This document shows, piece after piece, positions 19,720 through 34,700 of a stretch of DNA of 64,000 nt. Made by a program: the position numbers and the translations under genes. Source of the DNA: Symsagittifera roscoffensis (taxonomy: Eukaryota; Xenacoelomorpha; Acoela; Convolutidae). Position 1 is the stretch's first letter. The number at the start of each line of letters is the position of its first letter. Under the pieces are notes generated by a model that saw nothing but the letters and a program-made list of their open reading frames with translations, was not told the DNA's origin and did no database searches. The stretch covers positions 27,530,318 to 27,594,317 of the forward strand of contig NC_087068.1 in assembly GCF_963678635.1 (NCBI RefSeq). The letters are read 5' to 3'.

Positions 19720-22700
19720 GTAAATTTTGAACTATTTCTAATCGATAGCAGACTACACGCATAGTTTAAACTACTCTAAAATCTGCTTCTCTTAAGTTTT
19801 GTGATTGAAATTAGTTTGGTATTGGCCTGAAAGAAAGCGGTCATAGAGTCAAAGAATATATATCTTGTATTGCGTAAAAGTTGTCCATACGTATGCTGGT
19901 ACATCGAGTATATATTGAAAGACGTTAGTTGTAATGGTACGACTACTTGTTCACAACTGTTTGATTGGAAGGGTAACTAAGCAAAGCAGGTTAGAGACCT
20001 AACTGAATTGAGTAGTTCAATTGAACTGGAAATTGGAAAATGAATTGATTTTCCCTTCAATTCAGAGCTACAACTAGCATTCATTTGAACGCGCGTTGGT
20101 TACAATTGCAGCTAGCACTTTGAAAGTAAGCATAACTTTACCGCCTTAGAGCAACCATGTTGTATCTTTATAAATCTATCTAAGAGTGAGCGAAAGTCTA
20201 TATTTAACTTGCTCGAAACTTTGTTCAGCTTGTGGTCAAATTTGGTGTTTCTTGTTTAGCCAATGCAAACATCAACAATACTACACCTAGCACTTCTAGC
20301 AATAGTGCAACTAAAAGTGGCAGAAGAAGTGTGACATCATCACCCAATCCATACGTGACAGGATCAGCGGGACCAGCTTCCCCCCAAACCCAGCAGCAAG
20401 GCAATAGTAATGGTAATATATCGACTGCGCCTATTAGTGAGAGACAGCAGTTAGCGTTATTAATGAAGCAATTTGGAGCATCTTCGCCGTCTTCTTCATC
20501 AATGCATAATGAGCACCAAGGTAGACAATTCTGATTTTTTTTCAGACTTTCTTTCTTCGAATGTTCGCTACTTTTAAGTATCTTTAATGGACGTCAAATG
20601 GTTGACCTACAGGCCTTTTCGATTTGCTGGAAAAGAGTTGGTTAAATTAAGGTATGGCTGCGATTAGCAAGCGGTAGCTCATCCATGAAAAGATTTTTTG
20701 GCTAAACATTACAGATAATTAGTTCCTGTGTTTACACAATCATAGCTTGTTTTATAGTATGAACTCTTTTTTTTTTCAACCTAAGTGTGTTCATTTTGAA
20801 AATGTTCATTTTGATCCAGCTATGCTAAGTACAGAAAATGCTAAGGATATTAACACAGACTCTTATATTACAAATAGCACTTAAGCTTCAAGGTATCATG
20901 GATCTGTAGCGTAGAGGTAGGGAAGGAGACCCGCAACAAAATAAGAGGGTTCGAACCTGGGCAGGGCCGGATGTTTTGAATGAACTTTTCGTATACTAAT
21001 AAAAATGCATCTGCTCTGTAAATTGAGGCATGTTGGTAAATTTCTTTTTTTATCAAATGATTTTTTTGGAGTTGCTAGCTTCATCTTAGGAATCAAGAAC
21101 TTCAAAAGTTTGGGTAACAAATTTTGAAAAATTGAAAAAATATATATTTTTTGATTTTTTTTTTCGTTTTTCTTGTTATTTGTCTTCAAAAATTGTTTTC
21201 CAATTTAAATATTTTAGAAATACTGACGGAAATGCCTAAACTCGCTCAGATTTTTTTATCACGCCGAAAAAAGTACACTACTTTGAAAAAATATTTTTGT
21301 TGTAATCGTTTAAGAATGGTCGGAACATTCTGTGCGACTTGCACAGTAACCGGTTATCCTTGTTTTTTTTTCGAATTGTTTTTTTTCCTTTTGATGTTTG
21401 ATATGATGCTTTGTGGTCTTTTTTTTTATTTTCGAACTTGTGATAAGCAAGTTTTATCTAGTTGGAGCAGACTGATATTCCAATTATGTCAGATTCTATA
21501 AACTGATATGATTGGAGCTAATTGGTATTCGAACCAATTTACAAAAATTTGATTATATGGACTTTGAGGTAGCAAACGTTCTTTGGACGACAAGAGTCTA
21601 GTATTCGAGCCCCGCCTCGAAATGGTTTTTTTGCAAACTGTGAGCTTACTGTTTTCTTTTCCAGTTCTGAGTTTTTTGGGCCGAGTTACCCCAGTACAGA
21701 TTCTTCTTAAAATGTAAATAATTCTGACTAAATAAGAGTGCAGGTAAATTATTTGACTAATTAGAAATATAATTTAAGAGGTGGGTTTGTGGGATACGCC
21801 AATAATTCGGGAACAAAGTTTCTGTTAATGGTATTTGCTATAAGCACTATTGTCAAATTAGGTAGCAGAGTTTTTACTGCTGCAGTTAGTTTGACACACT
21901 GCTAGTGACAATAACATCCCATTTTTGTTGATTGTTCTTGCCAGATGTCGGTTTTTGTTGTAAGTTTTTGTATGCCAGATTTCTGCTCATTTGATATCGG
22001 CTTGATTTTGCATGCGTGTTCATTCTTTTTTTTTCATTTCAACTTGAGATGGTGACTTGAAAGGTAACTCGATGAAAAGTGTAGGACTTAAGGTTGCTCT
22101 GACTGTTTTGAATAAAAAGAAAAGAAACTGCCGCTTAAACCTAAAAATTTGCCAAATTCGTATGCAAAGAAAAATATGCAAAGAAATAGATTTAGTTCAG
22201 GTGTTTAAATCTTGTATGAACACATGACATTTCATGAGTCCTATAACTTTGATGAGGTTAATTCTCCAAAAATAATTTACCTGAAATAGTACAGAAAGGT
22301 ATATTGACCTCCGTACTCCTGTGCTGACTTATAGTTTTGTTGATTTGGTGGAATCTTGTTAGCGAGTGTGAAGTCAATCTTGTTGAAAGCAAAGAATATC
22401 GAACTAAATGTCAAGGCTATGCCACATTCAGTGGTTCCATGAACTTAGTGCACGCAATTAGTTTGGTCATGCTAATTTTTTTCAGAATCGATGATAGGTG
22501 CTAATTTAAGACTCTTATATAGGTGCTGATGATTATATATTTAGTTTTTTTTTCAAGAATTTGTTCACGCTCAAGTTTGATTTTTCGTGGTTAGACTTGA
22601 TTTCTTTTCAAGTTCTGTTGATTTTTTAATTAAAACGAAGGCATTCCACTAGCGAACAGCAACAATGTAAATGTCACGAAACACATGATCGACTTTGAAC

Positions 22701-25700
22701 GTTGAGATTTTTTCACACAATAAGTCATTGTTTTTTTTTCTGTTTACTTGCGTTCATTGACTCTTTTCCAGCTGTATGTTAGTTATGATCTTGTTTTTAA
22801 GAGAATTTCTAAAAGTTGTTGACGCTCAAGTCTATTTTTGCGCGATTTGATTTTTTAAAAATCTGTTTAATAAAAAAAGTGCACCCGGAGTGATAACTCG
22901 TGATTGATTTCTCTCGCCGATTTTTTTTACTTCTCTCAGCGAAGTTGAAGATTAAATCTATAGCTTTCTCAAAAGGGGTTGTTAGTTTTTATCAACTAAA
23001 GATTTTCGAAATTGAATTATTTCTGCGTGACTTTGTACTGATGAACGAATTCAAGACTTGTTGATTATTCATTTGTTTGCTTTTTTAGAAAGAAGTCTTA
23101 AAAGATTATCTCGCTCAATATTGATTTTTCGAGGTTTGCTTTTTGGTTTCCTCTTAATTTCCATTTAAATTCAAATGCTAAAGATAAGGCAAAAGTACAA
23201 TCCCATTCGGTGGTAACTCATTGTTAAATTTCAGCTTCTGTTTTCAGCTTAAATTCTATTCAGAGGTCTAAATAGCATAGGCTGAATCCGTATAGTTAAA
23301 AGGCACTCTGCTTGTATTTGACGTATTTAAAGGTTCAAGGTTTGTCGTGGCTCAAAGTATCTGACTCTTAATTCGAAGTTCAATTCCCGGAGTCTGATCG
23401 TTTTGTCTTTTCATGGGGTTTTTCGGCTATGTTTGCTTCCTATCATCTGTGATTTGATACTAGTCTGTTGTAATGCCCGTTTGTGTTGGCCTATGTATTA
23501 ACTTAGGTTCGAAGTCTTAAATTTTTTATACCTTTTATACTTAGCATTTGTTTAGGAATTTTGAAAAAAGGTTTCTACTGCTGAGGCTTATCAGCTCGAT
23601 AAAAATTGCTCATCATTCAGCAAAAATGATCCAAAGCTCTGTTTTTCTATTGGAACAGTGATTGGAAATTTTCATAGTTTTCAATCTAGTAGCTTTTTTA
23701 CTTTTTAAATTAAAAAATCTTTGTCCATACACAATGCCAGCTCGAAAACTAATATCGACTCTGGCTAAAAATATTTTAGTATACGGACAATTTGCAAAAT
23801 ACAGAAAGGTTGGCTGATTTTGCGTAATTTTTATTACGTCCAATTCATGTATAGCTCCCCTTTCGTCCTCAATAGAAATTCAGAGGGTAAGAGCATTAAA
23901 ATTTACAAATTAAATGGTCAAATCAGATTTTCGTCTGCAGTTGATGTAAAGTTTTAGCTGAGTTGAAGTCGAGATTAACTCATTTTGTAATCGATGACGG
24001 TCGCTTTGCTAATAATGAAGCTTTTGCAAGTTTCTTAGTTAGATTGTGACTTCTACAGCTTCACTTCTTAGATCATAGTCAAAAAGAATTCGCAGTTGAT
24101 CTATTTTACTTTTGTCTCGCATAGCTTCAGCTGCATTGATAGAATTATTAATTGTTGCTGAACAAAGATGGTCATCGAATTTTAGATCACTCCAATTCGA
24201 GCGCGTGTGCCGTTAGCCCAGCGGGAGCGACATCGAACGCCGCGTCATCATCCTCCTGCCTGTTCGCATCTTCGACAGTTGCAGCAACGCCCACCCCGCC
24301 CAGTCGGAAAGGGGGGCTGTATAAGAGGAACCAAATGGGAGAGACTCCGTTGCATTTGGCGGCTAAAAAAGGGGATCTAGAAAAGGTCAAAAAACTGTTG
24401 GAGCTTGGGGCAGATGTGAATGCAACCGATAATGCAGGTATGTCCGCTGTGCAGCTCTTCTGAGATTTCACATTCTGTTTCCGAGAATAGTATTTTTTAA
24501 ATGTGTAGGTGAGAACAAAAATTATAACAAAAAAAACCTTGTGGCGGGGGGGGGGGGGGGGAGGGGGCGGACGCCTTTTCTAGGAATTCGACCCCCTTCC
24601 GACTCAAAGAGTCCCTCCTTTATTCTATTTTGAGATATCCATTTTTGGCTGAATGACCCTAAAATTTTTCTAAAGGCGCATAAAATATACTAATTTTGAT
24701 GGGGGAGCGCGCGCCAAAAAAAACGCGATTTTTTGGTCAAAATTTTCCGAAAAGTGCCTAAAAACGCCTTTTTTGGCCTTTTTCTAAAATTTGCTTGCGG
24801 CGCACAAAATTTGGTCAAGTTAGTGTCTTTATAGTGGTGTTTGGGAGAGCTCAGAAAATCAATTTAGTCGACCAAAAAAAAGGTCGACAAAACTTTCGAT
24901 TTTTTTTTGAAACTCCGCCCCCCTACCTCGAGAAAATCCTAGATCCGCTTCTGAATATCCTTGCGATTTTCGAAAGTTGACAGTAAACTAACATTATTCA
25001 TCAAAAACTCCAATTATTTTTTGAATACAAATAAATAACGGTATAACAACCGAACAAATAATTGTGGGAAGTTGTGGGAAAAGTTATTGTGGACCAATGA
25101 ACAACATATGCTAAAATATATTAACGTTGAAATCAGGGGCGGACCTAGGATTTTCTCGAGGGTGCGATTATCAAAAAACTTTCGAAAATTTGGTCGATCT
25201 TTTTTTTTAGGTCGACTAAGTTGATTTTCCGAGCGCTCCCAAAGCACTGACCCTGTTTTGTCCAAGTTTTCTGCGCGGCATGCAAAATTTTGAAAATATT
25301 TACCAAAAATCGCGTTTTTTCGGCGCGCGCTCTCTTAAATTAATTTTATATTGGCGTCATAGGCACCTTTAGAAAATTTTTAGCGTCCGTAACCAAAAAA
25401 TGGATATCTCAATCTTAGGTTCGGGGGGTCAAATCCCTCAGGGAGGAGCGTCCACCCCCATCCTTTTTAGTCCGCCCCTGGTTGAAATGCAATCATGCAA
25501 ATAAAAAATCTCTTTTAAAACGCGAAATGTCCCTATCAGCATGCGTTGTTCGTTTGAAGGCTGGACTCCGTTGCACGAAGCATGCTTCAAAAATCACCCA
25601 CAAGTGGGATCTGTTTTACTGGAAAATGGAGCTGATGTGAATGCAAGGGGTGGGCCCGACGGATACACGCCTCTGCACGACAGTGCAGCTAATGGATACT

Positions 25701-28700
25701 ATGACGTCACACTTCTCCTGCTGAAACACGGGGGAGATCCGAGTAGGCAAAATAAGTCAGGTGAGTAAATGGAAATTGGAGTTATATTTCCTTATTTTTA
25801 TGAGGTTGTTCAGATGTAGATTCCTTTGTGCATCTGCAGCATTCTCATTTTGGTAAAACGTCTCGGTAAAGAACTAAACTGAAATTGGAAATGCCAGCAT
25901 ATTAAAATGTTTTATCCTTATTAAAATGAGCTTTGAGATGTATACTTATTTTGATATTTTAACGAACGGCACAAAAAGGAACTATTGATTCTCGGTGGTT
26001 GATAGATATTTTTTGTAGTTTTTCTAATTTCATGTGCTTTTTAATTCAGGTTTTCAACTAATCTGAGTTAGTTTTAGGAGAATCTGCTATCAGTTTGGTG
26101 AAGGACGACTCTCCTTTGAGCCACCTATTCAGTTTAGATGCTAGCAACTGGAAAACTATGCATTTCAAAGATCCAGATCTTACTATCCACTGTTCTGGTA
26201 ATTTCTGTTTTTGTTTATTGAAAATGGGGAGGAACTTTGTATTTGGGTGTTTTTTGTTTTCCACGCAAATTCAGCTGCCACGAATAATAATCGTAGTGAG
26301 TTGACACATCAAATAAAAGTCCTTTCAGTCGTTATTCGAAAAAAATTTAAAGTTTTCCAGTATCGAGAAAAACCGGTTTGAAATTTTTGTTTGATTTTTC
26401 GTTTAATTTCGAGCGACTAGGCTTACAATAGCTTACTTATGCTTAATTTAAGCCCTAAAACATAGTTTTACTCGAATAAAAATATTTTTTGAGTTTTTTA
26501 GCGCTATTTTGGGAATCAAAAAGTTGTCCAATTTGCTTAGTTTACTATGAATGTCAAATTTTCCTAAATTCTACTTTTCGTCCTGATCTTTTTATCACAC
26601 CAGGCAGAACAAGCGACATTTTTTTGTTGTATTTTAAGACTATGATCGGAACATTCTGTGCTAATTGCTCATTAATCGGCTATATTTGTCTGTTTTTCGA
26701 TAGGATTGATTTACGTGCTTTTGGAAACCTTAGTCGTGAGATCATATTTGAATTTCAGTTTACTCGAAATGCAGATAAGTTTTCAAAGCTGACGTTTTAT
26801 CTGAAAATGAACTACATTTGTCAGCGAGGAAATTTAGGGGGATTTTTTTTCAAGAGTGAATGAACGTATTGAAGACTGTTACATAGGTATTGATGATTTT
26901 CTTTCTCGGAAAAGTCTTAAAATTTATTCACGCTCAAATTTGATTTTTCTCAGTTTGACTCTTTAAAATTTTTTTCAAGTTCAGCTCATTTCCTTTGTTA
27001 AAAAAAAGGCAAGCTCAACTCTAGAACAGCAAAATTGTAAAGGTCGCGAAAAACGTGATCTGTTTTTAGTTCGAAAGTGGATTGTAGTTTTCAGATCCCG
27101 AGAGGAAAACAAAATTTGCCTATCGATCCAGCTTCTCAATATGGGTCGTTTTTTAGTCTAAAAAGTGTCAATTTTAAGTTGTTCTAGAAATTCGAAGAAG
27201 TTTTTTTTTTCAAAGACCACCTATTTATCCTTGAAGTTTGAAAGTTGAAATTTTCTCAAAAAAGTCAGTTCTTTTTCTGTTCACTAGCGTTAATTGACTC
27301 ATTCCAACTGTGTGATGAACGTAGTGAATACTCTTATATAGGTTTTCGTGATTTTAATTCAGGAAAAATTTTAAAATTTGTTCATGCCGTTTTTTTTCGG
27401 TTTGGTTGTTGATTTTTTTTAAGCTCAGCTCATTTCTTTTGATAAATGGAAGGCAATTTCCTTTTTTACGGAAGACTATCTCCTCTATTGAATAGCAAAA
27501 GTGTAATTGTCACAAAAAACGTGATCGATTTCTTGTTTAGAAAGTGGAATATAGTTTACAGATTTCCCAGTTAATTTTATCAGAAAATTCAGTCATAAAT
27601 TGTTGTAGAATTTCAAAGAGCTTTAAATCCACATATATAAGTTCCTCCAAAAACAAGTCTACCTTTTTTTCTGTTTCCTGGTGTTCATGACTCTTTTCCG
27701 ACTGTCTGTTGGCTATGTTTATTGTGTTCAGAATTTTCGGTGTTACATTGAAACCAGCTCTTCTCGTTTTATTTTACTCTGCTTCTTGTTTGATATCAAA
27801 ATCAAACTGAATCTCTTGATTTTTTTTCCAGGAGAGCCCAAAAAGCAAATGGACAAAGTAGACGAAAGAAACTCTGCAAAAACTTCCACGTCTGATCCGA
27901 GGTGAGTAATTTACAAGTGTGGTCGATCGAGGTAAAAGTTAGGTCGTTGTTATTTTTCCCTTCCACTCACCACTACCACAAAACGTAGATATATAATCTA
28001 TTTTGCTTATCTAGCATTTTTTACCATGTTTGTATGTTGTATGCATGCTTATTATGTTTGAAATTATTTAACTTCAAAATGGAAGTGGATAAAAGTCAGT
28101 GAAACAACAGTCAATGTTTTGCTGAAAATTCAATATTGCTGACGTCTTTACAATTTTTGTTCAGACTTTCGTAACGAAAGTAACGGAATATTTGTGCTCG
28201 GGGTAGGTTTTTTTCTTCAGACAAATTTCGAATTTTGTACTAGCCATTTTTGACAATTTTTTCTATATCATTCCAAAGGTTTTGTTGTTTGGAGCTTAAA
28301 TTTTAAAAGATATTTCACCTGTGATCATCTTTCGTAAAGTTATGGGGGTTTAAAGATTGCCAATTTGGGACAATTAACGCGCGATTTATTTCGCGCTATT
28401 AACGCGTGAGCGGAGATTCAATCCGTCTTGGAAATCGTTCCAAATTGTTTCAAGGAATCCTATTTGCTATAATTGATTTGTTGATAGTATCGAAATCTAT
28501 ATATTTTTTTATTTTATATGGCGTGTGGGGGATGATTTTGACAAAAACTCTCAAATTAAAAATTTGAAAAATGTATTAATTTATTACATATGATTTTTAT
28601 GTCATTACTGCACCATAGACCTTAAAAGGCAGTCAGAAAATTTAGGGCTTCGCCCTGATACGAGCAGTCTTGTTTGGTTTTATTTATGATTTGGGTTCAT

Positions 28701-31700
28701 CAACTATTGGTTTAGTTTATGATTTGATTTTTTTAAATGTTTTTGAATGCGAAGTCTATTTCAACTAATCACTTCAAATAACAAGCAACATGTGAGCTCA
28801 AATAACCCAAGTGAACCTAGCGTTCGAATGTTATTACATTAATGGGATTGTGAGCGTAGTGTATTAGTTCGAACCCTCTTTTTTCCAACCTAACTCGCAA
28901 ATAAAAGCGTTCATTAAAAGTGTTCACTTATTTGGTGGCACGATTGCTATAATCATGATCTGTAGCATTAAAGTTTTCATTGCATCTGCTATCTGCTTTA
29001 TTTTTGGCTAATTTTTGAGGTTTCTTAAGCGTCCGTGACTGAGTGGTTAGTGAGTGAGACTCATAATCTCTAGGTCGAAGAGCGAATCCGAGACGGAACA
29101 AAATTTTTACCAGCTCGAGGCTTATTTTTATTTTTTATTTTTGCACTTTGTAATGCTGCCTTTTTGTCGTGCTTTCGCTAGTGTTTGCGAAGCACAAGTT
29201 CGACTTTGTGTAAAAAAGATGTGGGAGATTTTTACAGATTCAAATGTCGATTTGATGTTTCTGGCTCGAATCCTTTCGGTGTGATGGAGTGATGGTGTTT
29301 TACTGTGTTCATTAGAATTTTTCAACCATGAGTCGGTGATATTTCTCTTACGACGTTCGCAATCCAATTTCATGTGGGCGGAAAAGCTAGACTTGTCTGT
29401 CAGTTTCCTGCTTGATTTAAATTAGAGTGTTATTTGTTTCATCGCGAGGTATAACATGGTGTAGATTTTATTTACATTGAGCAAACGTGGATTTTTCAGT
29501 TCTGTTCTGCCATCGTCATGTGAAAGCTGAGTTTTTGCAATTTTTTATTATGCACCACCTTTTAGTTTTTTCATCTTTGAGGAGAACAGCCATTTAGAAT
29601 TGCAAAGAGATGGTAAGAAATTGCCAGCATGGTATATTGGGGTGCATTCGGCCGACGCATCTTAAAGCCAAGACCTAGTTAAGTTGGCTAATTAATCCAA
29701 ATATACAAGATACTTCATGAATGAGCAAAGAAATTTATCGAACTGTGGGAGGTTGATACTTATGCATGGTGAACATATAGAATCAGACGGAATGAAAACA
29801 AAAAACAGCCGAAAAGTCAATTGATTTCCCCTTTGTGCGATCCTCAGATACTCGTAGAGATATAGTAAAATGAAGTTCACGGTTATCCAGTTGTTTCTTA
29901 AGTTATAGCGTGTTGTCGCTCGCAAGCGGTTGTATAAACAATGGGTGTATAAAAATTTTAAAATTGTCGGCTTATAGTTGCTCTAGAGACGTAATACTTT
30001 CTCTTCTAAAACAAACCAACCAACTATAGTCTGCTGAGCGATTCGTTCATTCTGTTTCATTGTGCTCTTTTGTCCTATTTTGTGCAACTGCAATGCTATT
30101 CCATGGTATGCTGACTGATGCTACAGCTTCAATATATTCCCACAGCCATTCCATTCAAAATTGGCGGTCTGAAGCTCTGAATTTTCCTTTTTCACAACAC
30201 CATCCAGGAGCGGTGACTGACTAAATAATTAGGGGACAACACGTCTCACTTGGCATAATTCTCACCAACCATGAAGTGCCACCGTTACAGCTCATTTTAC
30301 ATTAGTTGAGAAGTGAAACGAATAAAGTTGAAATTCTTTTCACTTTCCAGTAAATATTTTTAGTTTTTTTTTAAAACGAAAGTTAAGAATACAGATGATG
30401 GATTTCGTTTTGACCACTTTCGCAACTGACGAAGATGTACAGATTTTACATGATGGTATACTTCAAAATTGTGTCGGCAAAAAGGCACATACCTAAATGA
30501 ATACATGCATTCAATTCATTCATTCCTGTTTTTTGAAGTGTACAGAAATTTTACCAGACGATTTTTACTACTATTTCGCAGGATTTTTTATAGGTTATTA
30601 TTCAATAGCTCGCCGCATAGACGGTTAAATTAGGTCAAAAGATAAATCGAGGCTGATTTCTGTAAGACAGTTCTACCGGCCACGCTTCTTTGTTTTTATT
30701 CTACAATTAACTGCTATTAAATTGCACAGTTTTCTGCAATCTTGAGGATTTTTTGGCGTTTTAATATTGATTTTTGATTAAGTTATTTTTGTTTTGATTG
30801 GACATAGGTTTTCCATTATGTTCGCTTTATTTGTTTCATCTTCGAATTTTTGAACTTAATTGGATATTCAAAATGACGCCGTTGTTGTTTTTAAATACAG
30901 TCTCCCCGTCCCCTTGTCCCTTATCGATTTCGAAGTCCCCTCTCAATTAGTGGCTGAAGTCGCCATTACTATCTATGTATTTCAACTGCAAGTCTAATTC
31001 GTCCTTTCCTCTGTCTAATTTGAAACTGTTTTTCTTCATTTGAAAACGGCAGTAAGTTCTGTTACGTTACGGAATACCCGTTTCAAAATTCCCCGTCCGT
31101 TATATATGAATGCAGCTGACGATTAGCGCTGTTTGGTTTTACATTTGACTCGTTTTGACTTAATTTTATTCCGAGATTGTGCATTCTCTAGTTGCTGATT
31201 TGAATGGTAATGAAACTTGACATTTTTTTCTAGTGATACAGGACGTTTTTTTCTACTGATACGGAAAAAATGTATTATTCTGTTGTATTTTTCAGTTACC
31301 TACCAACTCGGCCGCTATTTGACTGTTTTTTTTCCTTTTAATGGTAGCAAATTAAAATTCTTTGATTAACAAAAATGGTTTCTGCAGGGAAAATACTAAA
31401 TTAAAATGAGAATGTTTAAGCGCAGTTGTAACTATTTTTTTAGTTGTTGTTTCAACAACAAAAAATGTTTACTCCGCTCTCTCCCCTAGTGCTTTGATTT
31501 TGCATATGGCGCATTAGTTTTGCAACCTCAGTGTGTTGAATAATTCTAAACATATTTTTTGCTGATCAGAAAATCCAATTACGCCATAAGTTACATGAAA
31601 TTTACACGAGGATTTACGTCATTGCGTGGAATTAATTCGATTCTCAGTTTTCTGAACGCTTGATTTTGTTTCTGGATTTTCAGGTAAGGTAATTCGTTTT

Positions 31701-34700
31701 CGTTCTAATGATGTTGTTGCTAACTGGCCTACCGCCAACGAGAATTCTGACCGCCTGTTCAGACCATCAACATGAATCGATTATTGTCTCTTATTTTCGG
31801 TAGTGCTCGAAAAAATATCAGTATAAGATCGATATATTTTGGCTACATTCGGTTCAAATAGCATAAATGTTTTATCGAGCCTGTTTTTTCGCGATATTAT
31901 GAGACCGGAGATTTTATCACATTTTATGAATTTACATTACCTAATAAAAACGTTAGTGAAGTTCCTGACCTAATTGCTTGGATATTACTTAACTTATTGT
32001 AGTTGAACTTGATTGAGTTGATTTATTTCAGTACAAAAGCGGGCTCAAAACGATCCGAAATTGCCGTGAATAAAGAAACAGATCGAAAACGCCCACAGGC
32101 TAATACTGAAGTCAACTCCGATTCGAGTTCAACGACCAGCAAGGAAACTTCGGACACGCACCTTAAAGTGACTGAAATGAGCTCAGGCTCTAAAAGTAAA
32201 CCAAACTTAGAAGATCCGATTAATTCAAAGTCTGTGAAATTACAACAAGAAGCTACGAAAAGTCACGACTCGGCTGCATCTGATAACTTAAGTTACAATT
32301 CAAGTGAAGACGAGCTAGGAAATAGTCCCGGAGAGTTATTTATCGACGAGGATACAGAGGAAAAAGAAAGTCCGAAAAAAGCTGCAGCTCCTCCAATTTC
32401 GCAGAAGTCATCCTCTCAAGAGAGCAAACAAAGCATCCCACACAAACCAAAGACCGAATCTGATTTGCCGAAGCCAGGGAGCAATCAGTCTACGCAATCC
32501 CAACCCTGTACGGACATGAAACCGACAAGCAATTATGCCGAAAGTCCTCGAAGCTCTGGTTTGATATCAAATCCTAAATCATTTGAGTCTACTGAAGTGT
32601 TGATGAAAAAAGTTGAAAAACTTGGTGGTAGTAAAAATATAACGAGTACTGCTGTATTTTCAACTCCTGGTGCGTCAGCCTCTTGTGGAGATTATCAAAG
32701 ACAAGGATCTAGTTTATCGACTAGCTCGACAGCATCGGAGTCAACGCCGAAAGTATCGCCTCCGTTCCCCAATATTATAACCGCGGAAGGCGAGTTGCTT
32801 AAAAAGAAGAAGAAGAAAGATAAACATAAAGATAAGGACAAACAACGAAAAGAATCTTCGTCGCTCCGAGAACCAGAAAGTGCAGACAGGAAGCTGTCCA
32901 ACACTCATAGCAGTTCTTCATCGATTGCAGTGAAAGATAAAATGGCGAAAAAGAAACGCAAGCATGAATCGAGAAGCAACAGCGAAGAGTCGCTAAATTC
33001 GAACCAAAGCTCAAAACGGGGAGCTGATGTTTCATCGGATTCCGCGAGTGAAAAAACAGCATCGAATTCTAGCTTGGAAAAAGTCGAGTTTTCGAAAGCT
33101 AGTGCAAATGGAAGTTTATCAGGGACATCAGGTGTCGTAGCGAAGAGCAAATTACCGGCACCGCCGCCTCTTAAGCCTTTGAAAGTTGATACGAAAGTGA
33201 AACCAGCTATCATCAAAGGCAAATCGGACGATGATCGTTTGTTCAAACCGGATCCGGTCGTGAAATCTCCGAAGTTGTCACCGAAAAGTCACGACAAATC
33301 GGTCGGTAAGTTCAAAAGCACTATCACATCCTCGCATGATAAACAGCTTAGTCAAGAGAAGTCCCACAAACATGAAAAAACGGAAAAGAAACGAGAAAAA
33401 GATATAGAAAAAAGCGAGCATTCTTCTAGTGATTGTACTGGAAAGGTAGTTGAAAGTAGACCCATACCCAAGCAGCCGAAAGACAAAGATTTGGTTAAAC
33501 CTGCTGATAAATTAGTTTCTGACATCAAACTTGATTCTTTACAAGCCGAAAAAACCCAAAGCCCAACTACTTTTATGAAGTCAATTGATACGAGTCCAGT
33601 TACTCCGAAGTCATCTTCAAGTCCTCAGGGTTCAAAAGAACACATTCCTGTAGATAATAGTTTGACGATTCAGTGCACCGAACAAAAGGACGTCAAGGAT
33701 ACCAAGGCTGAAATATTAAAGACTTCACCAGTTGTCCGATTGACCATTGAGCCGAAAATAGAAGCCAAGAGTTCACTTCAGTTTAGCCCGAAAGAGAAGA
33801 CGAAAAAAGATAGTGTTGCATTGGTTTCGCCAAAAGAGGACAGCGAAAATGTTGGTACATCGACGTCCAATAAAGATATTACTCATGCAGAAGAAACAAA
33901 GCTAAGTTTAAAGGATTTGGAAAAAGAATCGACAGAAGCTCCGAAAGTAACCGAAACTTTGAAGTGCAAAACAACCGAACTAAATCATTACGACGAAAAA
34001 GCGAGTGTCAAAGATGAAAATTCCTCAGTTAAAACTGAGTCAATGAAAGAAAAATTGCCTAAAATAAAGATAGGAGACAGGTTAATGGCTGCAACTTCAG
34101 CAGACGACTGTATTCAGACGCCCAGTCGTGATGATTTTGAGCTTATGGAAGCACTGGACAAAAATCTTGAACATATGTCCGCGGATTCAGTTAAAAATGG
34201 GCCGAAAAAAGCCGATAAAGTACCTGCTAATTCACAAGCGGTGAGTCAAGAAATCGAGGCGAAACAGGCTAATGTTCCTTTTGGTAAATTAGGTCCTTCG
34301 TTACCTGTGAAAAATGAATTGAAATTGAGTATAGATCGGGGAAATTTTGGAATCGCTACTGAGAAAATAATCCCTCAGAAAAATAAAACGTCCCCTGTTG
34401 CAAAGGAGGATAATTTGACGGACATAAAAAATTTTCACGGTGAAGGTTGTAAAGAAATTGATTCTACTGTACTTGATAGTGACAAACTTCAAAGCAATCA
34501 AGTTTCGCCAGGTGAAACGGAATCGAGTATGGAAGTTATTTGCGCACCTGTTTTAACTGATGAGTCAAAATCAGTAGACAAGGCAGCTGTTGTAATCAAA
34601 TCAGAGCCTGCTAATGATACGGAAATGAGTACGACTGAAAGTTCGCTTAACGAGTTGGAGTCGATGGTAGAAAATACTGCGAGTACAGTTGAAACCACCT

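Noticed and set aside
28845-29120. Functional tRNA gene with anticodon CAT
   Set aside because: The acceptor and T stems do not pair, the B box is mutated and the sequence recurs with a shared leader elsewhere, so it is a SINE.
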